Assembly (NCBI RefSeq): GCF_004565465.1 | Contig: NZ_SRHY01000001.1 | Location: 310,001 to 374,000 of the forward strand | Source: Lentibacillus salicampi | GTDB lineage: Bacteria > Bacillota > Bacilli > Bacillales > Amphibacillaceae | Direction: 5' to 3' | Length of the DNA stretch: 64,000 bases | Part shown: positions 56,535 through 64,000 of the stretch, piece after piece | Numbering within the stretch: position 1 is the stretch's first letter | Layout: each line of letters starts with the position of its first letter | Notes under the pieces: model-generated | What the model was told of the DNA's origin: nothing | The model's database searches: none | Seen by the model: the letters and a program-made list of their open reading frames with translations, nothing else | Program-made: the position numbers and the translations under genes

Positions 56535-56909
56535 ATGGACCACCGGGTTCATCAATTACAGCAGCAACACACGATGCCGCTGCCGTCTGTCAAAAAGTCA
56601 GCCGAAAGGAAAACCAAAACAAATTTTCGAGATGTGTTAGCCGATTTACAAGATGTGAAAATCAGCAAACACGCGAAAAAACGATTAAACGATCGGAATA
56701 TCACCATCAACGAAAACCAGTGGCAGGCTATTTCAGAAAGAATGGCTGACGCCAGAGAAAAAGGAGTAACCGACTCACTCGTCCTGACCGATGACGCAGC
56801 ATTACTTGTCAGCACTAGGAACAATACGGTCGTAACAGCTATGAATAAAGCAGAGGCATCAAGCAGAATTTTTACAAACATTAACGGCGCGATTCTGATT
56901 AATGAATAG
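56535..56909 (+). CDS. TIGR02530-family flagellar operon protein
   Basis: A 124-residue protein of the family found between flgD and flgE in many Firmicutes but not in the B. subtilis operon; function unknown. The conserved core is KISKHAKKRLNDRNITINENQ (a helix with HAxxRL) followed by a beta-rich GVTDSLVLTDDAALLVSTRNNTV and the end RIFTNINGAILI. The ATG starts right after the flgD stop, with AAAGGAAGTG upstream. It may be a hook assembly or secretion factor by position. Confidence 0.85.
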   Translation: MDHRVHQLQQQHTMPLPSVKKSAERKTKTNFRDVLADLQDVKISKHAKKRLNDRNITINENQWQAISERMADAREKGVTDSLVLTDDAALLVSTRNNTVVTAMNKAEASSRIFTNINGAILINE

Positions 56910-57002
56910 GCTGGACCCGATTGGGATGCCTTCACGTTGTTGACTGATTGATACAGCGTGGAATCAGAAACCAAAAACCAATAAAGGGGAGAAATAATAA
57001 CT

Positions 57003-57797
57003 ATGTTACGTTCCATGTATGCAGGCATATCCGGAATGAAAGGATTTCAGACAAAATTGGATGTGATTGGCAACAATATTGCCAATGTCAATACGGCAGG
57101 TTTCAAAAAAGGGCGGGTGACATTTCAGGATCTTTTGAGCCAGACGACAACAGGGGCATCTGGGCCAACTGATGATCGCGGTGGTGTGAATCCTTCCCAA
57201 GTCGGGTTAGGCTCACAATTAGGTTCAATCGATGATATTCATACGCAGGGATTCAGCCAAACAACCAGCAACCCATTAGACCTGCAGCTGGAAGGTGACG
57301 GGATGTTTGTGCTGGAGACACCAAATGGACAAGCATATACTCGTTCCGGAAATTTTTATCTGGATACTGACGGCAGCATTGTGAATTCTGATGGCTACTA
57401 TCTGGTAGGAAGTGATGGAAACTCACCATTGACAATCCCGGATGACGCGACAAGTATTAACATTCAAAAAGATGGTACAGTTTCGTATGTTGACGGACAA
57501 AATAACGTGGTAAATGACCAGCAAATCGGAGTTGCCGTTTTTTCGAATCCGGCTGGTCTGCAAAAAGATGGCGGGAATACTTACCTGGAAACGGACAACT
57601 CAGGTGAGGCCAATATAGCAGCGCCGGAAGCAAATGGCGCCGCAACGATCGTCAGCGGGGCACTGGAAATGTCCAATGTCGATCTTGCTGAGGAATTCAC
57701 GGAAATGATTACAGCACAGCGTGGATTCCAGGCAAACACGAGAATCATTACAACATCAGATGAGATTCTGCAGGAACTTGTCAACCTAAAACGCTAA
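57003..57797 (+). CDS. flgE: Flagellar hook protein FlgE
   Basis: The hook subunit, 264 residues, the length of B. subtilis FlgE (once called FlgG there). The N-terminus MLRSMYAGISGMKGFQTKLD and NNIANVNTAGFKKGRV, and the C-terminal LAEEFTEMITAQRGFQANTR, form the conserved terminal helices of axial proteins. The central domain is short. An AAGGGGAGAAA site precedes the ATG. Confidence 0.94.
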   Translation: MLRSMYAGISGMKGFQTKLDVIGNNIANVNTAGFKKGRVTFQDLLSQTTTGASGPTDDRGGVNPSQVGLGSQLGSIDDIHTQGFSQTTSNPLDLQLEGDGMFVLETPNGQAYTRSGNFYLDTDGSIVNSDGYYLVGSDGNSPLTIPDDATSINIQKDGTVSYVDGQNNVVNDQQIGVAVFSNPAGLQKDGGNTYLETDNSGEANIAAPEANGAATIVSGALEMSNVDLAEEFTEMITAQRGFQANTRIITTSDEILQELVNLKR

Positions 57798-57809
57798 AAT
57801 AAGGAGGCA

Positions 57810-57836
57810 GGGAGTGCCTGGCAAAAAGGCACTCCC
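57810..57836 (+). promoter_or_regulatory. Hairpin between the Shine-Dalgarno and the swrD start
   Basis: A perfect 9-bp stem GGGAGTGCC / GGCACTCCC with a 9-base loop lies just after AAGGAGG (57801-57807) and 8 bases before the swrD ATG (57845). Unfolded, the site is 37 bases from the start, too far. With the stem folded only 10 bases remain, the normal spacing. No other ribosome site precedes swrD. A 29-codon frame from GTG 57814 to 57903 is also ideally spaced from the same AAGGAGG. Confidence 0.65.
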
Positions 57837-57844
57837 GCTACCAT

Positions 57845-58063
57845 ATGATGAAGCTTACCAGATTAAATGGGAACTCTTTTACATTAAATGCATCTATGAT
57901 TGAGCAGGTACAGTCGCTTCCCGATACGACGATTACGTTAACCAGTGGAAAGAAGCTCCTTGTGAAAGATTCCGAAGCCGATGTTTCAGACCTTGTAACA
58001 GATTATTATAAGCAAATCGGACTAAATGGCAAGTTTTATAAGGCGGGTGATGTCAGTGAGTAG
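57845..58063 (+). CDS. swrD: Swarming motility protein SwrD (FlbD family)
   Basis: A 72-residue FlbD-family protein. In B. subtilis SwrD (YlzI) raises flagellar motor power and is needed for swarming. The pattern MKLTRLNGNSFTLNASMIEQV and TTITLTSGKKLLVKDS matches. The start may be ATG 57845 or 57848. The C-terminus (about 55-72) is slightly longer than in B. subtilis. It overlaps fliL by 8 bp, so the two are probably coupled. Confidence 0.88.
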   Translation: MMKLTRLNGNSFTLNASMIEQVQSLPDTTITLTSGKKLLVKDSEADVSDLVTDYYKQIGLNGKFYKAGDVSE

Positions 58064-58475
58064 CCTTGCGAAAACAATGCTGACTTCATTTGTTGTGTTA
58101 CTCGTGGCTGGGGGAGTTGCACTCTTAATTGTTCTATACATAACGGATGACCATAACGACGGTAAGGCACAGTCGATTGATGAAGTTGCTGAACACTCGT
58201 ATGAAACACCGGAAATCACGACTGATTTACAAAATGGCAGTTTTGTACGAATCCAGTTTCAAATCGTCACAGATGGCAAAAAAGCAAAAGAAGAGGCTGA
58301 AAAGCGGGAGTTCCAGTTGAAAAATATCCTTATAAAAGAACTTGCCAAAATGGATGAGGAAGATTTTAAAACAGGCTTGTCTGACCTGGAAGATGTAGTG
58401 CAGCTAAAGTTAAATGAGGTTATGACTGAAGGTATGATCACAGAAGTCTATACCATCAGTAAGATTTTACAGTAA
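58056..58475 (+). CDS. fliL: Flagellar protein FliL
   Basis: A basal-body-associated membrane protein that supports stator function; 139 residues. One N-terminal membrane segment (about 6-30, MLTSFVVLLVAGGVALLIVLYI) precedes an extracytoplasmic FliL domain. GTG 58056 is preferred, with AGGCGGG 8 bases upstream, over ATG 58050 which is too close. The last segment LNEVMTEGMITEVYTISKILQ matches the FliL end. Confidence 0.9.
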   Translation: MSSLAKTMLTSFVVLLVAGGVALLIVLYITDDHNDGKAQSIDEVAEHSYETPEITTDLQNGSFVRIQFQIVTDGKKAKEEAEKREFQLKNILIKELAKMDEEDFKTGLSDLEDVVQLKLNEVMTEGMITEVYTISKILQ

Positions 58476-58508
58476 ATCGAAAAAGCTCCGAAATGGAGGT
58501 GAGGTTTT

Positions 58509-59504
58509 TTGGTAGAAGAAGTCCTTTCGCAAGAAGAGATTGATTCACTGTTATCTGCTATATCATCCGGTGAAATGGATGCAGAAGAACTTAAACAAGA
58601 GGAAAAAGAGCAGAAGGTCCGCGTATATGACTTTAAGCGGGCACTTCGATTTTCGAAAGATCAGATTCGAAGTTTATCCAGAGTTCACGAAAATTATGCC
58701 CGTCTGCTGACGACATACTTTTCGGCGCAATTAAGAACGTATGTCGATATCTCTGTTGCGTCTGTAGACCAAATACCTTATGAAGAGTTTATCCGCTCTA
58801 TTCCCAGGATGACGATATTAAATATATACAGTGTTCAGCCACTGGATGGCAGAATCTTAATGGAGGTTAGTCCAAATATTGCATATGGCATGCTTGACAG
58901 GGTTCTTGGCGGAAAAGGAAGCAGTCTGAACAAGGTGGAAAATTTAACTGAAATTGAAACGATGTTAATGTCACAGCTGTTTGAAAAAGCGGCTGTCAAT
59001 TTGCGGGAAGCATGGTCCTCCGTGAGTGAAATTGATCCTGTTTTAGAGGACTTTGAAGTCAATCCGCAATTTTTACAGATGGTCTCACCAAACGAAACCG
59101 TTATTGTGGTCTCATTAAACACAATCGTAGGAGACGTAAATGGGATGATCAATATTTGCATACCACACATGGTATTGGAACCAATTATTCCAAAATTATC
59201 TGTTCATCACTGGATGCAGACAACAGCAAAAAAGCGGGATGCTGAAGCCTATCAAAAATTAACGCATAACATTCAACAAGCAAGAGTGGAAGCGAAGACG
59301 CCGCTTGGTGAGACGCACATTAATCTCCGGCAATTATTAAATTTGAATATGGGCGATTGTATCGCATTAAATCAGCCGATTGACCGTCCATTATTTTTAG
59401 AGATAAATAACGAACCGAAGTTTTACGTACAGCCTGGCACTTTTAAAAACAAAATGGCTGTTCAGGTGCTGGATGATTTAGCAAGGGGGGATGACAATGG
59501 ATGA
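58509..59504 (+). CDS. fliM: Flagellar motor switch protein FliM
   Basis: A C-ring protein that binds CheY-P, 331 residues. The N-terminal peptide VLSQEEIDSLLSAI is the CheY-P site; a CheC-like middle domain and the C-terminal SpoA domain (about 250-330, TPLGETHINLRQLLNLNMGD) follow. The start is TTG with GGAGGTGAGG 6-7 bases before. Its stop overlaps fliY by 8 bp. Confidence 0.96.
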   Translation: MVEEVLSQEEIDSLLSAISSGEMDAEELKQEEKEQKVRVYDFKRALRFSKDQIRSLSRVHENYARLLTTYFSAQLRTYVDISVASVDQIPYEEFIRSIPRMTILNIYSVQPLDGRILMEVSPNIAYGMLDRVLGGKGSSLNKVENLTEIETMLMSQLFEKAAVNLREAWSSVSEIDPVLEDFEVNPQFLQMVSPNETVIVVSLNTIVGDVNGMINICIPHMVLEPIIPKLSVHHWMQTTAKKRDAEAYQKLTHNIQQARVEAKTPLGETHINLRQLLNLNMGDCIALNQPIDRPLFLEINNEPKFYVQPGTFKNKMAVQVLDDLARGDDNG

Positions 59505-60639
59505 AGGAAAACTTTCACAGGATGAAATTGATGCGCTGCTGAAAATTGGCGAAGAAGAGGATGACTTGGATAATCCCGGAATAGAAGGAGCGGATACAGA
59601 TCACTTTTTGTCAGCGATTGAAAAAGATACGTTAGGTGAAATAGGCAATATTTCGTTTGGTTCCTCAGCGACTACTTTGTCAACGCTGTTAAATCAAAAA
59701 GTTGATATTACAACACCTGAAGTTTCGATTATTACAAGTGAAGCATTAGAAGATGGGTTCGAGTTTGAGCACATTAACATCCATGTCCATTATACAGAAG
59801 GATTTGACGGACAAAATGTTCTCGTGATGAAATCTGAGGATGCAGCGATTATTTCGGATATCATGATGGGCGGAGATGGCACGTCACCTGATCAGCAATT
59901 AGAAGATATCCAATTAAGTGCTGTCCAGGAAGCGATGAATCAAATGATGGGGACCGCTGCTACCAGCATGTCGACTATTTTTAAAAAACGTGTTGATATC
60001 TCCCCGCCAGCTATTAAACTCGAAAAACCGGAAGCTGCCGAGAATACCGAGGGTATTTCTGGTGTCGACTATTTGGTAAAAGTGTCGTTTCATTTAAAAG
60101 TTGGGAGATTGATAGATTCGTACATTATGCAGGTCATCCCGCTTCCGTTTGCCAAACAATTAGTCGATCAGTTGATCAAGTCTTCAGCTGCTGACGGAGA
60201 GAAGGAAACAGCTGCGACGGCAGAATTGGAAAAGCCACAGGAACAGCCGTCTCAACAGCAGAAGACAACTAATACCGGCAATCCGCAGTATATGGGCGAT
60301 AAGATTAATCAAGATACATCGTCCATTCAACAGGCCACTTTTTCGGAATTAGAGCAAGTTAGCTTAAATAAAAACGAAAAGCAAAATCTTGATATGCTTC
60401 TGGATATCCCGCTTAAGGTGTCCGTTGAACTGGGACGCACGAAAAGAACCATCAAAGATATTCTGGAGTTATCAGCCGGATCGGTTATTGAATTGGACAA
60501 GCTTGCCGGCGAGCCTGTAGACATCCTGGTGAATGAAAAATTGATTGCTAAGGGGGAAGTTGTGGTGATCGATGAAAACTTTGGTGTCCGTGTGACGGAT
60601 ATTATCAGCCAATCAGACCGGCTCATGAAACTTAAATAA
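59497..60639 (+). CDS. fliY: Motor switch phosphatase FliY
   Basis: A C-ring protein and CheY-P phosphatase of about 380 residues. The N-terminal LSQDEIDALLKIG is a CheY-P docking peptide. The phosphatase sites are visible as E-I-G-N in TLGEIGNISFGSS and E-x-x-N in AVQEAMNQMMG. The linker (about 225-270) is Gln/Thr-rich, and the C-terminal SpoA/FliN domain contains PLKVSVELGRTKRTIKDIL. ATG 59497 is chosen since AAGGGGGG touches ATG 59491. Confidence 0.95.
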   Translation: MDEGKLSQDEIDALLKIGEEEDDLDNPGIEGADTDHFLSAIEKDTLGEIGNISFGSSATTLSTLLNQKVDITTPEVSIITSEALEDGFEFEHINIHVHYTEGFDGQNVLVMKSEDAAIISDIMMGGDGTSPDQQLEDIQLSAVQEAMNQMMGTAATSMSTIFKKRVDISPPAIKLEKPEAAENTEGISGVDYLVKVSFHLKVGRLIDSYIMQVIPLPFAKQLVDQLIKSSAADGEKETAATAELEKPQEQPSQQQKTTNTGNPQYMGDKINQDTSSIQQATFSELEQVSLNKNEKQNLDMLLDIPLKVSVELGRTKRTIKDILELSAGSVIELDKLAGEPVDILVNEKLIAKGEVVVIDENFGVRVTDIISQSDRLMKLK

Positions 60640-60662
60640 CATATGCGAAGGGATGGTCCAAT

Positions 60663-61025
60663 TTGGGACAAAGCATCTTAATAGTGGATGATGCGGCATT
60701 TATGCGTATGATGATTAAAGATATTTTAGTTAAAAATGGCTTTGAGGTTGTTGGTGAAGCGATTGATGGCCTCCAGGGCGTTGAGCAATACAAAGAATTG
60801 AAACCTGACCTCGTTATACTTGATATTACGATGCCGGAGAAGGATGGTCTTACCGCATTAAAGGAAATGAAGGAAATTGATCCCTATGCAAGTGTCATTA
60901 TGTGTTCAGCGATGGGACAGCAGGAAATGGTGATTGATGCCATTCAAGCCGGTGCGAAAGATTTTATCGTCAAACCATTTCAGGCTGATCGTGTTGTAGA
61001 AGCAATCCGGAAAGTACTTGGCTAG
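60663..61025 (+). CDS. cheY: Chemotaxis response regulator CheY
   Basis: A single-domain receiver, 120 residues, which when phosphorylated switches motor rotation. The acidic pocket Asp9-Asp10 (VDDAAF), phosphorylated Asp54 (VILDITMPEKDG), Ser82 (CSAMG) and Lys104 (FIVKPF) are all intact. The start is TTG with AAGGGATGG about 8 bases upstream. It is embedded between fliY and fliZ as in B. subtilis. Confidence 0.97.
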   Translation: MGQSILIVDDAAFMRMMIKDILVKNGFEVVGEAIDGLQGVEQYKELKPDLVILDITMPEKDGLTALKEMKEIDPYASVIMCSAMGQQEMVIDAIQAGAKDFIVKPFQADRVVEAIRKVLG

Positions 61026-61040
61026 AAAAGAGTGAGACAT

Positions 61041-61691
61041 GTGAAACAGAAAATTTTAATAAGTGTGTGTGTGGCAGCACTCTTTATAGCTTTCTATACG
61101 AATGGAACTGTTCAGGCTGAATCCGCAAATGTGAAAGACTGTATCCAGGACGAGGACTGTATGAAGACAGATGAAACGCCCGCAAATGAAACGGATAATA
61201 AACAGGATGAAACTGCTGATATTGGCGTGGGAACTGGATCATTATTCGTTAATTTAGTCAAGATGGTATTTGCACTGCTGCTGGTGTTAGGACTTATCTA
61301 TGGGCTGGTCAAGTTTTTGAATAAACGCAACAAACTGTTTCAGCAAGTTAAAACATTGGAGAACATGGGGGGTATTTCGGTTGGTCCCAACAAGTCGATT
61401 CAGTTGGTGCGGATTGGCTCGAAGTTATACGTGGTCGGTGTCGGTGATAATGTTGAACTGCTTCAAGAAGTGACGGAAGAAGAAGTGAAATCAGAACTGT
61501 TGGAAAAAGACGCTCGTGATGCAAGATCTTCATCACTGCTGTCACCATTGTTTCAACAGAAAAACGGTCGGAATGATCAAACCACATCAAGGAATGAATT
61601 TAAGCGTCTGTTTTCAACAGAACTGGAAAAATTGAAACGCACCAGGCACTCTATGATCCGGCAAAAACAGAAGGACGATCAACATGAATGA
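61041..61691 (+). CDS. fliZ: Flagellar biosynthesis protein FliZ/FliO
   Basis: An export-gate assembly factor, about 216 residues. It has a cleavable-type signal peptide (about 1-26, ILISVCVAALFIAFYTNGTVQA), an acidic loop, a membrane segment at about 70-90 (LVKMVFALLLVLGLIYGLVKF) and a cytoplasmic FliO domain with GPNKSIQLVRIGSKLYVVGVG. GTG 61041 is preferred to GTG 61032 for the spacing to AAAGAGTGA. It overlaps fliP by 8 bp. Confidence 0.88.
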   Translation: MKQKILISVCVAALFIAFYTNGTVQAESANVKDCIQDEDCMKTDETPANETDNKQDETADIGVGTGSLFVNLVKMVFALLLVLGLIYGLVKFLNKRNKLFQQVKTLENMGGISVGPNKSIQLVRIGSKLYVVGVGDNVELLQEVTEEEVKSELLEKDARDARSSSLLSPLFQQKNGRNDQTTSRNEFKRLFSTELEKLKRTRHSMIRQKQKDDQHE

Positions 61692-62349
61692 ATTGATGAA
61701 TATGTTTTCCGATTCCGACCCTTCAACTGTCTCGACATCAGTCCAATTATTACTTTTAATGACTGTTTTATCGCTGGCACCAAGTATTTTAATTTTGATG
61801 ACGAGTTTTACCCGGATTGTGATTGTGCTGTCGTTTGTTAGAACATCATTAGCCACACAGCAGACACCGCCGAATCAAGTTTTAATCGGGCTGGCATTGT
61901 TTTTGACATTTTTCATCATGGCTCCGACATTTCAGGAAGTGTATGATGAGGGCCTGCAGCCGCTTTTTAATGAAGAAATTACACTGGATGAGGCCTATGA
62001 CAGAGCCAGTGCACCAATGAAAGACTTTATGGCAGGACATACCAGACAAAAAGATTTACAATTGTTCATCGACTACTCAGGAGCGGAACAGCCGGAAACG
62101 GTTGAGGATATTCCGCTTACGACATTAGTACCGGCCTTCGCTATCAGTGAGCTGAAAACCGCTTTCCAGATGGGTTTCATGATATTTGTGCCATTTCTGA
62201 TTATCGACATGGCTGTCGCAAGTGTTCTGATGTCAATGGGGATGATGATGTTACCGCCCGTTATGATATCTTTACCGTTTAAAATACTATTATTCGTGCT
62301 GGTGGACGGATGGTATTTGATCACCCAGTCCCTATTGCAGGGTTTTTAA
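61684..62349 (+). CDS. fliP: Flagellar export protein FliP
   Basis: A membrane component of the export gate core, 221 residues. Four hydrophobic segments are seen, with the hallmark TRIVIVLSFVRTSLATQQTPPN and the C-terminal GMMMLPPVMISLPFKILLFV. No cleavable signal peptide is obvious: the N-terminus is short and followed directly by the first membrane segment. It is followed after 15 bp by fliQ. Confidence 0.97.
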   Translation: MNELMNMFSDSDPSTVSTSVQLLLLMTVLSLAPSILILMTSFTRIVIVLSFVRTSLATQQTPPNQVLIGLALFLTFFIMAPTFQEVYDEGLQPLFNEEITLDEAYDRASAPMKDFMAGHTRQKDLQLFIDYSGAEQPETVEDIPLTTLVPAFAISELKTAFQMGFMIFVPFLIIDMAVASVLMSMGMMMLPPVMISLPFKILLFVLVDGWYLITQSLLQGF

Positions 62350-62364
62350 GGCAGGTGTCGCTAT

Positions 62365-62634
62365 ATGAACAGTGAGTTTGTTTTAATGTTAGCCGAACGT
62401 GGCGTGTACGTGATCCTGCTTATTTCGGGTCCAATACTTATATTGGCGCTGGCTGTTGGACTTTTAGTCAGTATATTCCAGGCAACAACCCAGATTCAGG
62501 AACAGACACTTGCGTTTATTCCAAAAATTGTTGCGGTGCTGGTCGGGATTGTTTTCTTCGGACCATGGATGCTTTCGCAAATGATCGAGTTTACGGTTGA
62601 TTTATATCAAAATATGAACCAGTTTGTAGGGTAA
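62365..62634 (+). CDS. fliQ: Flagellar export protein FliQ
   Basis: A two-helix membrane protein of the export gate, 89 residues. Segments at about 16-40 and 52-75 flank the conserved loop ISIFQATTQIQEQTLAFIPKI. It is separated by 3 bases from fliR. Confidence 0.96.
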   Translation: MNSEFVLMLAERGVYVILLISGPILILALAVGLLVSIFQATTQIQEQTLAFIPKIVAVLVGIVFFGPWMLSQMIEFTVDLYQNMNQFVG

Positions 62635-62637
62635 CTT

Positions 62638-63417
62638 ATGATCGATCTTATTAACTTTTCCGCCGTTCCAGTGTTTATACTTATCTTTGTACGAATTGCA
62701 GCATTTTTTGTGACATTGCCGTTATTTTCATATAGTACAATACCAACACCGTTTAAGATTGGATTTACATTTTTTCTGGCGCTGATCATGTATTATACAG
62801 TTGATGCTGCAGACGTTCCGGTTGATGAAACGTATTTACTGCTTTTAGTCAAGGAAGTGATGGTCGGTCTTTTAATCGGGCTGCTTGCCTATATCATCTT
62901 ATCAGCGGTTCAGACCGCCGGCGGTTTTATAGATTTTCAGATGGGGTTTGCGATTGCTAATGTCATCGATCCACAAACAGGCGCCCAAAGCCCGTTGACC
63001 GGACAATATTTTTATACCATTGCTCTGTTATTTCTATTATCGGTTAATGGGCATCATTTATTAATAGATGGTATCTATTATAGTTATAACTTGATCCCGG
63101 TAGAGACGTTTATACCGTTTGAAGATGGCGCCCTGGCGGAATTTGTGATTGAAACTTTTAATCAGATGTTTGTGATTGCTTTTCAGATGGCCATCCCGAT
63201 TGTCGGCTGTTTGTTTTTGGTCGATGTGGCTCTGGGTATTATCGCTAGGACGGTTCCACAATTGAATGTGTTTGTGGTCGGATTACCTTTAAAGATTTTC
63301 GTCAGTTTTGCAGCTATTCTAGTTTTCCTCAGTCTCTATGTAGTACTGGTGGAAAGGCTTTTTTCGACTATGTTTACGGCTATGCGTAATTTAATGCATT
63401 TGTTCGGAGGTGCTTAA
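62638..63417 (+). CDS. fliR: Flagellar export protein FliR
   Basis: A multi-pass export-gate protein, 259 residues, with about six hydrophobic segments. The motifs GFIDFQMGFAIANVIDPQTG and the C-terminal PQLNVFVVGLPLKIFVSF are typical. The ATG follows the fliQ stop directly. fliR ends two bases before the flhB start. Confidence 0.96.
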   Translation: MIDLINFSAVPVFILIFVRIAAFFVTLPLFSYSTIPTPFKIGFTFFLALIMYYTVDAADVPVDETYLLLLVKEVMVGLLIGLLAYIILSAVQTAGGFIDFQMGFAIANVIDPQTGAQSPLTGQYFYTIALLFLLSVNGHHLLIDGIYYSYNLIPVETFIPFEDGALAEFVIETFNQMFVIAFQMAIPIVGCLFLVDVALGIIARTVPQLNVFVVGLPLKIFVSFAAILVFLSLYVVLVERLFSTMFTAMRNLMHLFGGA

Positions 63418-63418
63418 T

Positions 63419-64000
63419 GTGCCATTAAAATTGGATTTACAATTTTTTGCAGGTTCTGAGGAAAAAACCGAGAAGGCGACTCCGAAAAAACGGCAAGACG
63501 AACGAAAAAAGGGAAAAGTGGCTAAAAGTCAGGATATCAATACTGCTTTTTTATTGTTGTTTTGTTTTACGATTCTATTTATTTCGGGCACGTTTATGAA
63601 AGATAATATGATGGCACTTTTCAGGCATTCGTTTACAGAATATATTCACTGGAATGTGAGCGTCAATTCGGTCCATCAGGTGTTGGTGGAGTCGTCTGTT
63701 GAGATGGCGAAACTGCTTGCACCAATCATGGCAATTGCGATTGTTGCCGGCTTGGCGGCCAATTTTACGCAAATCGGATTTTTGTTTACCACAGAACCAT
63801 TAAAAATGGACCTTAAAAAGATCGATCCGATTCAAGGAGCTAAAAAAGTGTTTTCGGCACGGGCATTAGTTGAATTGGTGAAGTCATTGTTAAAAATTGT
63901 GTTTATCGGGGCCATCACGTTTCTTGTCATTTGGATTTACAAAGATGATATGATGATGCTTGCGTTTAAGACAGCTGAAAATGCCATTGGTTTTTTTGGT
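63419..64000 (+). CDS. flhB: Flagellar export switch protein FlhB (truncated by the window end)
   Basis: The N-terminal 194 residues of FlhB, cut off by the end of the window. From GTG 63419 it reads PLKLDLQFFAGSEEKTEKAT, then PKKRQDERKKGKVAKSQDI, the basic FlhB N-terminus. Membrane segments at about 42-58, 90-110 and 140-170 follow, with GFLFTTEPLKMDLKKIDPIQ, typical of FlhB. GGAGGTG lies upstream. The cytoplasmic cleavage domain is beyond the window. Confidence 0.95.
   Translation, partial: MPLKLDLQFFAGSEEKTEKATPKKRQDERKKGKVAKSQDINTAFLLLFCFTILFISGTFMKDNMMALFRHSFTEYIHWNVSVNSVHQVLVESSVEMAKLLAPIMAIAIVAGLAANFTQIGFLFTTEPLKMDLKKIDPIQGAKKVFSARALVELVKSLLKIVFIGAITFLVIWIYKDDMMMLAFKTAENAIGFFG

Noticed and set aside
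1-64000. CRISPR arrays, tRNA or rRNA genes, prophage, toxin-antitoxin or defence systems
   Set aside because: I looked for regularly spaced repeats, tRNA-like cloverleaf ends, integrases other than XerC, and known defence motifs and found none. XerC is the chromosomal recombinase in its usual operon.

Overview
The window is chromosomal DNA of a low-to-mid G+C Gram-positive bacterium of the Bacillaceae. The gene order rnc-smc-ftsY-ylxM-ffh-rpsP-khpA-ylqD-rimM-trmD-rplS-sipT-rbgA-rnhB-ylqG-ylqH-sucC-sucD-dprA-topA-xerC-hslVU-codY-fla/che is the Bacillus subtilis order. Divergences include a gltB-gltD-glnA cluster, no trmFO between topA and xerC, split sucC/sucD, and several intergenic repeat elements. 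These, with many acidic proteins, suggest a halotolerant relative of the Lentibacillus/Virgibacillus/Oceanobacillus type. The genus is inference; no rRNA or tRNA is present to settle it.

Layout. 1-8.8 kb: nitrogen assimilation, with the regulator gltC divergent from gltB-gltD-glnA (glutamate synthase and glutamine synthetase, the whole GS-GOGAT cycle). 8.9-10.8 kb: an AsnO-type asparagine synthetase on the minus strand. 11.2-11.5 kb: a transposase remnant. 11.8-15.5 kb: L-serine dehydratase subunits and recG. 15.5-19.4 kb: the FapR-controlled lipid operon fapR-plsX-fabD-fabG-acpP, with a recognisable promoter and FapR operator. 19.4-32 kb: rnc, smc, the SRP genes ftsY-ylxM-ffh, then the rpsP-to-rplS ribosome cluster, signal peptidase and rbgA. 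32-33.9 kb: a minus-strand DUF2207 lipoprotein. 34-36.6 kb: rnhB and the FliK-like/FlhB-like pair ylqG-ylqH. 36.9-46.9 kb: sucC, sucD, dprA, topA, xerC, hslVU and codY. 47.5 kb to the end: the large fla/che operon from flgB to a truncated flhB. It encodes basal body, C-ring, export apparatus, hook and CheY in near-continuous, often overlapping frames.

I see no defence island, CRISPR array, prophage or secondary-metabolite cluster, and no protein-coding system that looks wholly new. The most notable signals are non-coding. Three copies of an intergenic palindromic element keep a common core but have unrelated, internally complementary end stems; two of them sit as an inverted pair between sucC and sucD. 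A separate 222-bp element has interrupted terminal inverted repeats. A perfect hairpin lies between a strong Shine-Dalgarno and the swrD start. A near-consensus promoter lies where trmFO would be expected. Protein-level oddities include an RbgA whose G4 motif lacks its Asn, a GlnA with Arg in place of a usual Gly near the active site, and an FlhB-like YlqH without the NPTH cleavage motif.
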